Shown: positions 7,106-14,441 of the stretch, piece after piece
How positions within the stretch are numbered: position 1 is the first letter of the stretch
How the letters are laid out: each line of letters opens with the position of its first letter
Source of the DNA: an uncultured Lachnospiraceae bacterium
Lineage (GTDB): Bacteria; Bacillota; Clostridia; Lachnospirales; Lachnospiraceae
Direction: 5' to 3'
Assembly: GCA_902799015.1 (NCBI GenBank)
Contig: CADBZI010000028.1
Coordinates: forward strand, 1 to 50,758
Length of the DNA stretch: 50,758 nucleotides
Made by a program: the position numbers and the translations under genes
Notes under the pieces: generated by a model
Told to the model about the DNA's origin: nothing
What the model saw: only the letters and a program-made list of their open reading frames with translations
Databases searched by the model: none

Positions 7106-8770
7106 TTAGCCGTCCTCTGCCTGTGCCCGCAGCACCGGGATCTCTCTGTATGAAAGCCGGATCTGTCCGTCCGCGCAGCATACGATGGTATTCTTTTTCA
7201 GAGCTGCATCCGTTTTCGGATAATCCAGCCTTGTGTGCGCTCCTCTGGACTCTCTGCGCTCCAGCGCGCTGAGAAGAAAAGCCCTGGCCAGAAGCAGGGT
7301 ATGTTTCAGCCTGCCGGAAGCTCTGGAAGCTTCCGTCAGGGCATCCAGTTTCTTCAGTGCGGCCTCTATTGTCTTCTGGTCGCGAAGCGGCGCCATGCCC
7401 TCCATCAGAATCTGCGTGATCGTTCCGCGGACCTGATTCTCTTCTTCGCAATTATCTTCTGCCCAATCTTCTTCGCCGCACTGATCCGCTTCGCTGCTGC
7501 CTTCCGCAAAATGCGCTTCTTCGCTGTTTTCTTCATCCTCCTCCGCGCAGCATCCATCTGTCATCATGGAAAGCGCGGTCTTCCGGCCGCCGAAGATCGC
7601 TCCAAGAAGGGAATTGCCTCCCAGGCGGTTTGCTCCGTGATAGGCGCAGGCACATTCCCCGGCCGCATAGAGCCCGGGCAGATTCGTCCTGTGCTGCTCA
7701 TCCACCAGAATGCCGCCCATAAAATAATGAATTCCCGGAGATACCGGAACAGATTCCCGGGCAGGGTCGACGCCAAGATAGTGCAGGATCTCCTCCCGGA
7801 GATCGGAAAGCCGGACCGCCCATGTCTCCCGGCTCAGGCCGGTGAGATCCAGATATACCTGCTTTCCGAGCATTGTCATTTCCCTGGAGATCACATCACG
7901 CGGCATAAGATTGCCGCGCTCTCCGTATTTCTCCTCAAGAAAATAGACCTTTTTCCTGTCCGTCGCTCCTTCTTCATAGTAAAAGAGCCTGCCTCCCTCT
8001 CCGCGGGCAGCTTCTGAGATGAGGAGCCGCTTTCCGGTGATCGCGACGGTGGTCGGGTGGTACTGCAGGAATTCAAGGTTTGAGAATTCGATTCCCTGCG
8101 CAAAGAGCGCCGCCTGCGCATCAGCGGCATTTGCCGTCGTTCCGGTCGTCTCACCCGCAAAAAGACCGTTCATGCCTCCGCATGCCATCAAAACCGCGCC
8201 GCTGAGAGAGATCTTCTCCTTCCGGAAGCGGTCATAGATCACGGCTCCTGCCACTTTCCCATTTTTCACGATGAGGCGCTCGAACCGGTGATGGGGATAA
8301 CGCTCGACCAGGCCTGCTGCCTCATATCTGCGCACGGCATCGATCAAGGCTGCCATCAGCATTTTTCCCGTACTGCTTTTCGCATAAGCGGTCCGCTTCT
8401 TCTTCTGTCCGCCGAAGTTTCTCTGGATGATCTGTCCCTGCTCTCTGTGAAACGGTACGCCGAGACGATCCATGTCTTTGACCAGCCCGACCGCCGCCTG
8501 TGTCAGGTTCCACACCATGTTCGGATCGGCCAGATCACATCCGCCCTTCATGGTGTCCAGAAAATGCTCCTGCACCGTATCCTGTTCTCCCATGACATCC
8601 AGCGCGGCATTGATCCCGCCCTCCGCAAGATTGGACTGCGCCCTTTCCGAAGGCTGAAATGAAATCAGCCTCACGCCAACTCCCTCCTGCGCAAATGCCC
8701 TTGCCGCAGACAGTCCGGCCAGCCCGGCCCCTATAATATTGACAGCCATTGTTTTCGTATTCATGGTCAT
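7106..8770 (-). CDS. FrdA/SdhA-like flavoprotein without the FAD-linking histidine
   Basis: The 554-aa protein has an FAD-binding start (IIGAGLAGLSAARA, 12-25) and resembles Bacillus-type SdhA through RTAYA, EAARGEGGRL (253-262), PRD with Arg291, IHYFMGG with His348, HGANRLGGNSLLGA and ESRGAH (507-512). Substrate-binding and proton-transfer residues therefore look intact, and fumarate or a related enoate is the likely substrate. Where SdhA/FrdA have the His that binds FAD covalently, this protein has Asn47 (AQSNLAEGG), so FAD should be non-covalent. An acidic insert with several cysteines occupies ~405-446. The ATG overlaps the ATPase stop; the second ATG (8764) is better spaced from AGGA and may be the true start. 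Confidence 0.85.
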   Translation of the reverse strand: MTMNTKTMAVNIIGAGLAGLSAARAFAQEGVGVRLISFQPSERAQSNLAEGGINAALDVMGEQDTVQEHFLDTMKGGCDLADPNMVWNLTQAAVGLVKDMDRLGVPFHREQGQIIQRNFGGQKKKRTAYAKSSTGKMLMAALIDAVRRYEAAGLVERYPHHRFERLIVKNGKVAGAVIYDRFRKEKISLSGAVLMACGGMNGLFAGETTGTTANAADAQAALFAQGIEFSNLEFLQYHPTTVAITGKRLLISEAARGEGGRLFYYEEGATDRKKVYFLEEKYGERGNLMPRDVISREMTMLGKQVYLDLTGLSRETWAVRLSDLREEILHYLGVDPARESVPVSPGIHYFMGGILVDEQHRTNLPGLYAAGECACAYHGANRLGGNSLLGAIFGGRKTALSMMTDGCCAEEDEENSEEAHFAEGSSEADQCGEEDWAEDNCEEENQVRGTITQILMEGMAPLRDQKTIEAALKKLDALTEASRASGRLKHTLLLARAFLLSALERRESRGAHTRLDYPKTDAALKKNTIVCCADGQIRLSYREIPVLRAQAEDG

Positions 8771-9438
8771 CGTTCCTGTGACAGCGTCCCTGCGTTCATG
8801 GCAAAGATACGGTCGGCGTATGCGAAGGCATCCTCTTCATGGGTAACAATAAGAACGGCAGCGCCTTCCCGCGCAAGCTGACACAGACTGTCCAGTACCG
8901 CTTCGGTATTCTCATCGTCCAGATCGCCGGTCGGCTCATCCGCGAAGATGACCTCCGGCTTTCTGACCAGCGCTCTGGCAATCGCCATTCGCCGCAGCTC
9001 GCCGCCGGACAGGCGGTCCGGCATCACCTCACTCAGATCCGCGATCCCGAATCGCTCCAGCATCCTGCGTGCGGCATTTCTCCCGTCCTCTTCATACAGC
9101 GTGTACGGCAGCATGACATTTTCCAGGACATTGAGAGAGAAAACCGCGCTGCGCCCCTGCGGGACATATCCGATGTGACGATTGCGGAATCCGGACAGCT
9201 CTTCATCCTTCATTGCGTAGAGATCCGCGCCATCGTAGAAAACCTTTCCCTCCGTCGGATGCAGGATGCCGGCCAGCAGGTTGAGCATCGTGCTCTTCCC
9301 GGATCCGGATCTGCCGTGAATCATTGTCACCTGCCCTGCCGGAATCAAAAAGTCGCAGGGCGCGACCGCCGTAAAAATATTGGTCTGACTGCCGGCCCGT
9401 ATGAATTCTTTCCTGATCTGCTGTGCTATGACTTCCAT
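8767..9438 (-). CDS. ABC transporter ATP-binding protein, MacB/LolD type (module 2)
   Basis: The 223-aa protein (MEVIAQQIRKEF) has Walker A GRSGSGKST, Q-loop YVPQGRSAVF, signature LSGGELRRMA and Walker B VIFADEPTGDLDDEN. I place the start at 9438, just after the permease stop, because the longer frame to 9825 overlaps the permease. The nearest GGAGG is 16 bases upstream, so initiation may rely on coupling. It is a close paralogue of the ATPase at 4257-5006 but lacks that protein's insert. Its stop overlaps the frdA-like start (ATGA). Confidence 0.9.
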   Translation of the reverse strand: MEVIAQQIRKEFIRAGSQTNIFTAVAPCDFLIPAGQVTMIHGRSGSGKSTMLNLLAGILHPTEGKVFYDGADLYAMKDEELSGFRNRHIGYVPQGRSAVFSLNVLENVMLPYTLYEEDGRNAARRMLERFGIADLSEVMPDRLSGGELRRMAIARALVRKPEVIFADEPTGDLDDENTEAVLDSLCQLAREGAAVLIVTHEEDAFAYADRIFAMNAGTLSQER

Positions 9439-9446
9439 ATCCTTGC

Positions 9447-10652
9447 TTACGTTTCCTCCCGAAGGAGCGTTCCGGGTTCCTTCCCACTGATTCTCCCTGC
9501 CGCAAATGCTGCGGCTGCCGCTCCCGTCACAGTCGGAATCAACAGAGAAAGGAGTACGTTCCATGCCATCTGAGCGGCATCGGGAAACAGAAAGGGCAGA
9601 GACAGCCATCGCACCATCCAGCCATTCCCTGCCAGAACCAGAATCAGTCCGGCCAGGGTTCCGGTCAGCGCACCGATCCCGCTTACGGAAAGAACCTCCC
9701 CGCGTACAATCCCGGAGATCTTTCTTCCCGAAGCCCCCATGATTCTGAGCAGGGCAAATTCCCTTCTGCGCTCCCTGGTCTCGAAGACCAGGACAGCTGC
9801 CATCACACCCACGCAGACAGCCCATACCGCAGCCATCAGCAGCTTCACGCCCCGCGACACGCCTCCCATACCCGAGGCTGCGTGTGTGAGCACATGCTGC
9901 GACTGCACGGCCCGGACTTTCTTGATGTGAATATTGATATCATTTTTTACGGATTCCACATCATATCCGTCTTTCACATCGATCAGAATGGAAGAGGCGG
10001 CATTGCCATCGTATCCCCGGATCCTTTCTTTCAGTGTCTCATCCCCTGATGCATCCGCGATGCTCCGCAGGGTTTCCGGATCCATATATACCGTGGTATC
10101 ACAATCGGTATCCGACTGATCCAGCCTGGCGCTTACCGTCACATCGGTCCCGAAAAGGGACAGTGTTTCTCCGACTTTCGCGTCAATTCTGCTGCCGATT
10201 ACCACTCCCCGGCTTTTTCCCGCTTCCCCGTCTGATTCCAGAATCCAGGGCTTGACCGTAAAGTCCGTCTCAGGATCATACGCCATCAGGCAGACCGGCA
10301 CATCGCAGTATTCTGTCTCGGTCAAAGTCAGGCAGAACTGGGATGAGATCTTTCCCACGCCCTCCATCCGGGCGATCTTGTCCATATATTCACCGGGCAT
10401 ATAAAATGCGCCGGCATTCCCGAGAAGAACCGCATTGTCAAAATTCTTCTTTGAAATCGCGGCATACGGCACGACCATGATGTCCGCTCCAAGACGCATC
10501 TCCATCGCCCGGAAGCCGTTCTCCAGAGACTGTACCGTACAGGTCCCTGCAAAGAGAACCGCCGACAGAACCGCCGCGAGAAGGCAAAGCGCGATGCTGC
10601 GTACCGGTCTTTTGACCAGATTTCTGAAAATGAGCTGTCTAAGATGCGTCAA
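9447..10652 (-). CDS. FtsX/MacB-like ABC permease (module 2), TTG start
   Basis: The 401-aa protein begins at TTG (10650-10652) with GGAGG seven bases upstream. It has one N-terminal helix, a large extracytoplasmic domain and three C-terminal helices with RERRREFALLRIMGASG. Same length and same landmarks as the permease at 5055-6260 (RLGADIMVVP, YDPETDFTVKPWI) show a duplication. It works with the ATPase at 8767-9438. The two duplicated permease-ATPase pairs flank the FrdAB-like genes. Confidence 0.9.
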   Translation of the reverse strand: MTHLRQLIFRNLVKRPVRSIALCLLAAVLSAVLFAGTCTVQSLENGFRAMEMRLGADIMVVPYAAISKKNFDNAVLLGNAGAFYMPGEYMDKIARMEGVGKISSQFCLTLTETEYCDVPVCLMAYDPETDFTVKPWILESDGEAGKSRGVVIGSRIDAKVGETLSLFGTDVTVSARLDQSDTDCDTTVYMDPETLRSIADASGDETLKERIRGYDGNAASSILIDVKDGYDVESVKNDINIHIKKVRAVQSQHVLTHAASGMGGVSRGVKLLMAAVWAVCVGVMAAVLVFETRERRREFALLRIMGASGRKISGIVRGEVLSVSGIGALTGTLAGLILVLAGNGWMVRWLSLPFLFPDAAQMAWNVLLSLLIPTVTGAAAAAFAAGRISGKEPGTLLREET

Positions 10653-10714
10653 CCGGCCGCCTCCTGATCTTTTCTTCCTTTGTTCTCCATTTCAAGAACG
10701 CCAATGACGTTCAC
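10649..10714 (-). CDS. Possible 21-aa micro-ORF ahead of the module 2 permease
   Basis: A GTG (10712-10714) preceded by TTGGAGGAATGCAGC opens a 21-codon frame, (M)NVIGVLEMENKGRKDQEAAG, whose TGA overlaps the TTG start of the permease. The spacing and overlap would suit translational coupling. No family is recognisable, and it may be chance, since the stretch also provides the ribosome binding site of the permease. Confidence 0.25.
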   Translation of the reverse strand: MNVIGVLEMENKGRKDQEAAG

Positions 10715-10754
10715 GCTGCATTCCTCCAATCGTTTTCGGAACATCCGGATGCAG

Positions 10755-11306
10755 CTAATAGACACTCCACCGTATGAAATAGACCACAAACGCGGCACCC
10801 GCCAGAAAAAGCAGAACGGATAGCACCAGCAGAAGGTCCGTCCGGAGTGCGTGGCGGTCTTCGAGGCCAAGCGCAATCCGCAACGGAGAAATATTCCCGA
10901 TCAGATGAACCAGAAGGGAAGCCGCCAGAAGAAGCTGTGTTGCAAGCTGCGTTGCGCCAAACAGGTTCAGCCGGTACGCACCGCTTGCCGTCGTTCCGCG
11001 GAAGATCTGAATATGACAGATCAGAAACAGCATCAGCGCCAGTCCGCTGATCCGTCGGATCCAGAACAGGCGGTTTGGCTTCGCATAGGAAGCTCCTGCC
11101 CTTCGCGAGAGGAAGAGCGTCTTTGCGGTCAGGAAAACAGAGATTGCTGCGTGCACGGCAATCAGGGTCAGAAGGGTGTGCGTCAGAGCCGTATAAAAAG
11201 TACCGCCTCCCGGTACCATCCCGGCAAGGACGAGGATCCCCCGGATCATATGGACCATGAACAGTACCATAATCAGTACCGTCATCATCGCATTGACTTT
11301 TCTCAT
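10755..11306 (-). CDS. Five-helix membrane protein, cytochrome b (SdhC/FrdC)-like
   Basis: The 183-aa protein has five predicted helices (~8-29, 42-62, 86-104, 120-139, 156-178). Histidines sit within four of them: His19, His43/His52, His98 and His134. This fits the axial ligands of a di-haem quinone-reactive cytochrome b, such as the five-helix SdhC of Bacillus. With FrdA- and FrdB-like subunits a few genes downstream, it could be the membrane anchor of a fumarate-reductase-type complex. The match is by architecture, not by clear sequence identity. The ATG overlaps the upstream stop (ATGA) and follows GGAGGGAAT. Confidence 0.65.
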   Translation of the reverse strand: MRKVNAMMTVLIMVLFMVHMIRGILVLAGMVPGGGTFYTALTHTLLTLIAVHAAISVFLTAKTLFLSRRAGASYAKPNRLFWIRRISGLALMLFLICHIQIFRGTTASGAYRLNLFGATQLATQLLLAASLLVHLIGNISPLRIALGLEDRHALRTDLLLVLSVLLFLAGAAFVVYFIRWSVY

Positions 11307-11803
11307 ATTCCCTCCGCCTCAATCACAACGGCGTTTTCTTCCCGCTCTTCCTGTGATGCACCGCTGGCTTCATAGATCTCCTTTGACATCAGGATCACGT
11401 CATACCGTGCGTTCTGCGCCTTGGAGAGCATCAAGGTAAGATCTTCCTTGCGAATCTTCATCTGATTCTCCGGAAGTCTGCTCTGGAAGCTTTTTGCCAG
11501 TTCCAGCCCGCCGGAATCCAGATCGGCTACCATGCAGGAAATATCCTCAAAGAGATATCCGATCTCCTCACCCCGGAAGAACTCCTCCCAGGTCCTGAGA
11601 TTGTCTGCATTCGGATGTTGGCTGCGATTCAACCAGACGACATAAGCACCGGAGGGCTGCTCCAGAACCACTGTCGCGGAGGAGACGGTATCTGCCCCGG
11701 ACAGCTTTCTCTGAAAAAAGCCCGTGCGAAAAACCGGCACTCCCACAATCAGGAGAAGTGCCGTTATCACGATGACTGTATGCCGGGCCAGGGATTTTCC
11801 CAT
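11303..11803 (-). CDS. Membrane-anchored extracytoplasmic protein of unknown function
   Basis: The 166-aa protein starts at MGKSLARHT (AAGGAGACAGT precedes the ATG). A longer frame to 12031 overlaps the FMN-binding gene and is rejected. Residues ~9-27 are one membrane helix, and the rest should lie outside the cytoplasm. It contains one cysteine (DISCMVADLD) and a segment SGAYVVWLNRSQHPNADNL rich in polar residues, and ends in an acidic tail. I recognise no family. It sits between the FMN lipoprotein and the cytochrome b-like protein, so a role in electron transfer or assembly of that module is a guess from position. Confidence 0.7.
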   Translation of the reverse strand: MGKSLARHTVIVITALLLIVGVPVFRTGFFQRKLSGADTVSSATVVLEQPSGAYVVWLNRSQHPNADNLRTWEEFFRGEEIGYLFEDISCMVADLDSGGLELAKSFQSRLPENQMKIRKEDLTLMLSKAQNARYDVILMSKEIYEASGASQEEREENAVVIEAEGI

Positions 11804-11822
11804 ACTGTCTCCTTCAGCAGGC

Positions 11823-12269
11823 TTATTCCTGTGCCTGCTCCAGCGCCAACTCAACCGCTTCCTTGAATTCATTGTAGTTGATCGTCGCACCGCTGATGGA
11901 ATCAATGCCGTCGAGCTGTCCGTTCTGAACCAGCATCGAAGCATACTCCGCGCAGGCAGCGTTCGCCTTCTGCGCCTTGTTATAGTAATCCTTGTTGGCA
12001 ATACGGCCGTCTTCCTTGCCGTACGCTTCATCCTTCAGCGTACCGTCCGCCTCATAGGTCGTAAACGTACAGTCGGAGATCTTCCCGTCCTTGATGGTCA
12101 GAGAGACAACGCCGTATCCGTTTCCGTCGTCCGTCCCGTCATCGTTCTCAAAGACCGAGCTCTGCGCTTCATACGTCCCGTCCTTGTAGGAGGCCTTCTT
12201 TCCTCCGCACCCCGCAAGCAAAAGCGCCGCCATGCCTGCAGCAAGACCAATCGCCAGATTCTTTTTCAT
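11823..12269 (-). CDS. FMN-binding domain lipoprotein (covalent flavin)
   Basis: The 148-aa protein has a lipoprotein signal (LLLAGC, Cys21) followed by an FMN-binding domain ending in DSISGATINYNEF. In this family the ApbE transferase attaches FMN to the threonine of the S/T-G-A-T motif, here Thr129. No apbE is visible in the window, so the transferase must be elsewhere. The protein would sit on the outer face of the membrane and carry electrons. It heads the redox part of the operon, 19 bases before the gene for the 166-aa anchored protein, and follows the palindromic element at 12349-12537. Confidence 0.88.
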   Translation of the reverse strand: MKKNLAIGLAAGMAALLLAGCGGKKASYKDGTYEAQSSVFENDDGTDDGNGYGVVSLTIKDGKISDCTFTTYEADGTLKDEAYGKEDGRIANKDYYNKAQKANAACAEYASMLVQNGQLDGIDSISGATINYNEFKEAVELALEQAQE

Positions 12270-12348
12270 TGTCGGATTCTCCTCTCAAGTATACCATATC
12301 TCAGGACGCTTCGTCTGCCTGAGCCGCTCCGCACGCAGACTTACGCAG

Positions 12349-12537
12349 CAGATCCTTGTTATATGTCACACCCTGACCAGGTACAAGGCATGCACAGAGC
12401 TCCTGAGCGGAGACTTTTGGGGCGCAGAGCGTCCGGTGGACGCTCGCTTTGCGCCGACCGGAGCGGAGCGGAGACTCGTAGCGAAGGAACCCTGTGCATG
12501 CCGCAGATACTGGTAGGGGTATGACTAACAGATCCTT
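12349..12537. repeat. Palindromic element with 9-bp flanking direct repeats (MITE- or REP-like)
   Basis: The unit is bounded by CAGATCCTT (12349-12357 and 12529-12537). Inside, terminal GTTA/TAAC and further matching segments pair. An 11-bp perfect arm follows (GGCATGCACAG 12387-12397 with CTGTGCATGCC 12492-12502), and the centre is a tight hairpin (GGCGCA, AGCGTCC, loop GGT, GGACGCT, TGCGCC; 12421-12455). Flanking direct repeats suggest insertion with target duplication. It has no coding capacity and splits the operon between the ATPase and the FMN lipoprotein, where it could affect read-through or message stability. Confidence 0.6.
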
Positions 12538-12560
12538 TTTCCAGGGGCGGAACGGATCGT

Positions 12561-13268
12561 TTACTGAAGCGTAATATGTTTGATCTTTCCGGTGAAGTTC
12601 TCGTTGATCATCTCACGGTCAACCCTTCCGTTGCGCAGCACCACCGTACGCTGGGCGACCTCTGCCACTTCAGGGTTGTGCGTGACAACCACCAGTGTGG
12701 TACCCTCCAGGTGCAGCTTGCGGAACAGCTCTACGACGATCTCCTCATTTGCCTCGTCCAGGTTTCCGGTCGGCTCATCCGCCAGAATGATCTCAGGATA
12801 ATTGATCAGCGCGCGCGCAACGCAGACCCTCTGCTGCTCACCGCCGGACAGCTGGCTGGGATAGTGATGCGCACGGTCAGACAGACCGACCCGCTCCAGT
12901 GCCTCCAGCGCTTCCTTCTCGTCCGGAACGCTGTGATAGTACTGCGCCAGCATGACATTTTCCACTGCGGTCAGATAGCTGACCAGATGGAATTGCTGGA
13001 AGATCAGCCCGATCTTGTCCCGCCGGATATCGGTGAGCGCTCTGGCATTCTTTTTGGAGATATCCTCTCCATCCAGCAGGATCTCCCCCTCCGTCGCCTT
13101 ATCCAGTGCGCCGATGATGTTCATCATGGTACTCTTCCCGGATCCGGACGGTCCCATAATGGCCAGCCATTCTCCCTTTTCCACCGTGAGATTCACATGA
13201 TCCAGCGCATGGAGGCTGCCATATATTTTCGATACATTTTTCAGTTCAAGAAGACTCATTTGCGTCAT
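12561..13268 (-). CDS. ABC transporter ATP-binding protein of the P19/FTR1 locus (module 1)
   Basis: The 235-aa MacB/LolD-type ATPase has Walker A MGPSGSGKSTMM, Q-loop LIFQQFHLVSYLT, signature LSGGEQQRV and Walker B IILADEPTGNLDE. It serves the two permeases encoded directly upstream. The annotated ATG overlaps the permease stop (ATGA); the ATG three codons later (13259) has a better-spaced AAAGGAG and could be the real start. In Campylobacter jejuni the equivalent gene follows the same two permeases in the P19 locus. A palindromic element separates it from the next gene. Confidence 0.92.
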   Translation of the reverse strand: MTQMSLLELKNVSKIYGSLHALDHVNLTVEKGEWLAIMGPSGSGKSTMMNIIGALDKATEGEILLDGEDISKKNARALTDIRRDKIGLIFQQFHLVSYLTAVENVMLAQYYHSVPDEKEALEALERVGLSDRAHHYPSQLSGGEQQRVCVARALINYPEIILADEPTGNLDEANEEIVVELFRKLHLEGTTLVVVTHNPEVAEVAQRTVVLRNGRVDREMINENFTGKIKHITLQ

Positions 13269-14431
13269 TCTCCTTTCAGCACAAGTGCAGGATCAACCTG
13301 GGTCGCGCTCCGGATCGGAATCAGGCAGGCAATGCCTGTAACGACAACGGAAGCAAGGATCGTTACCGGGATCAGCCATGGCATCAGCCGGATCGAGCTG
13401 TTGAAGACGTTTCTGGATACCACCTGGGCAAACGCAAAACCGAGTATCGCGCCAAGCAGTCCGCCGAACGCGCCAAGTACGACTCCCTCTCCCATGAACT
13501 CCGCGATAATACTGCCGTTGCTCGCGCCCAGCGCCTTCCTGAGGCCAATCTCCCTGCGGCGCTCCGCCACAACGGCTGTCATTGTAGTCGCCACACAGAT
13601 CATCGTCAGCGCAAGCACCACAATGGTAACCAGCAAAACCAGCGACTGCAGCTTTGTCAGGACCGTATCCTCGGACTCTGTCACACGCTTTACCAGCCGG
13701 GCAGTGACCCCCTCAACCTGCTGATCAATCTGTTCCGCGATCTGAGACAGCTCCGCGGAGTTTGCGGATACCGACAATTCACAGACATCATATTCCGTTG
13801 GCATTCCGGTCAGCTTCTCCATATCCGGGATCAGCATATAAACATAGTCTTCCTCTTTGCCGCCGGTATCCAGAATTCCGGACACGGTGAAATCTGCCCA
13901 GTTGTCGGGAAGGATCTCCTCCGTCTCTCCCGGCTGCGCCTCTGTCTCCGCTTCCGGCGCGAAGGTGCAGGTCGTCCGTTTTCCGGCCTTCAGGTTATAG
14001 GTTCTGGCGATGTTTTTTCCGGCCATGAGTTCGCCTTCCTTAGAAGGCCACTCCCCTTCTACCAGCCAGAACGGACTTGTCTTGCGTACCTGCTCCAGAT
14101 CCGCCGCGGCAGCCATGACCGGACGGTCATTGATCCGGACAGTCTGATACCGGTATGCCGCAACGCCGACGAGCTTGTCATCCGGTATGAGCTTTTTTGT
14201 CGCTTCCACCTGTTCCTGTGTAATGGAATCTCCTTCCGACGTCAGAATCATATTGGCGCCGTAGCTTCGAAACTGCTGTCCCATCTGTCTGGGCACATCG
14301 TAATAGATGGTCACCAGGCCGGACAGAATCATTGCGCCGATCGAGATCGCCAGAAGCGCGATGATCATGCGTGATCTGCGCCGCAAAAGCGAGGCCATGA
14401 TCATGCGGATGTACATTTTTCTCTTTTTCAT
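13265..14431 (-). CDS. FtsX-like ABC permease of the P19/FTR1 locus (second)
   Basis: The 388-aa protein has one N-terminal helix (~20-40), an extracytoplasmic domain and three C-terminal helices with AERRREIGLRKALGASN, the FtsX/MacB signature. It forms the transporter with its neighbour permease (10 bases upstream) and the ATPase with which it overlaps. The start follows AGGAGCGGGGAA. Paired permeases of this type are part of the P19 iron locus; their exact cargo is not settled. Confidence 0.9.
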   Translation of the reverse strand: MKKRKMYIRMIMASLLRRRSRMIIALLAISIGAMILSGLVTIYYDVPRQMGQQFRSYGANMILTSEGDSITQEQVEATKKLIPDDKLVGVAAYRYQTVRINDRPVMAAAADLEQVRKTSPFWLVEGEWPSKEGELMAGKNIARTYNLKAGKRTTCTFAPEAETEAQPGETEEILPDNWADFTVSGILDTGGKEEDYVYMLIPDMEKLTGMPTEYDVCELSVSANSAELSQIAEQIDQQVEGVTARLVKRVTESEDTVLTKLQSLVLLVTIVVLALTMICVATTMTAVVAERRREIGLRKALGASNGSIIAEFMGEGVVLGAFGGLLGAILGFAFAQVVSRNVFNSSIRLMPWLIPVTILASVVVTGIACLIPIRSATQVDPALVLKGE

Positions 14432-14441
14432 TTCCCCGCTC

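Noticed and set aside
9439-9825. Extended N-terminus of the module 2 ATPase
   Set aside because: It overlaps the permease gene in another frame and adds sequence unlike any ATPase N-terminus.
11804-12031. Extended Arg-rich N-terminus of the 166-aa anchored protein
   Set aside because: It is the shifted frame of the FMN-binding gene; the ATG at 11803 has a clear ribosome binding site and begins directly before the membrane helix.
12288-12296. Extended -10 promoter (TGGTATACT) just before the FMN lipoprotein gene
   Set aside because: Transcription would start inside the ribosome binding site of that gene, and no good -35 lies upstream, so it is probably chance.
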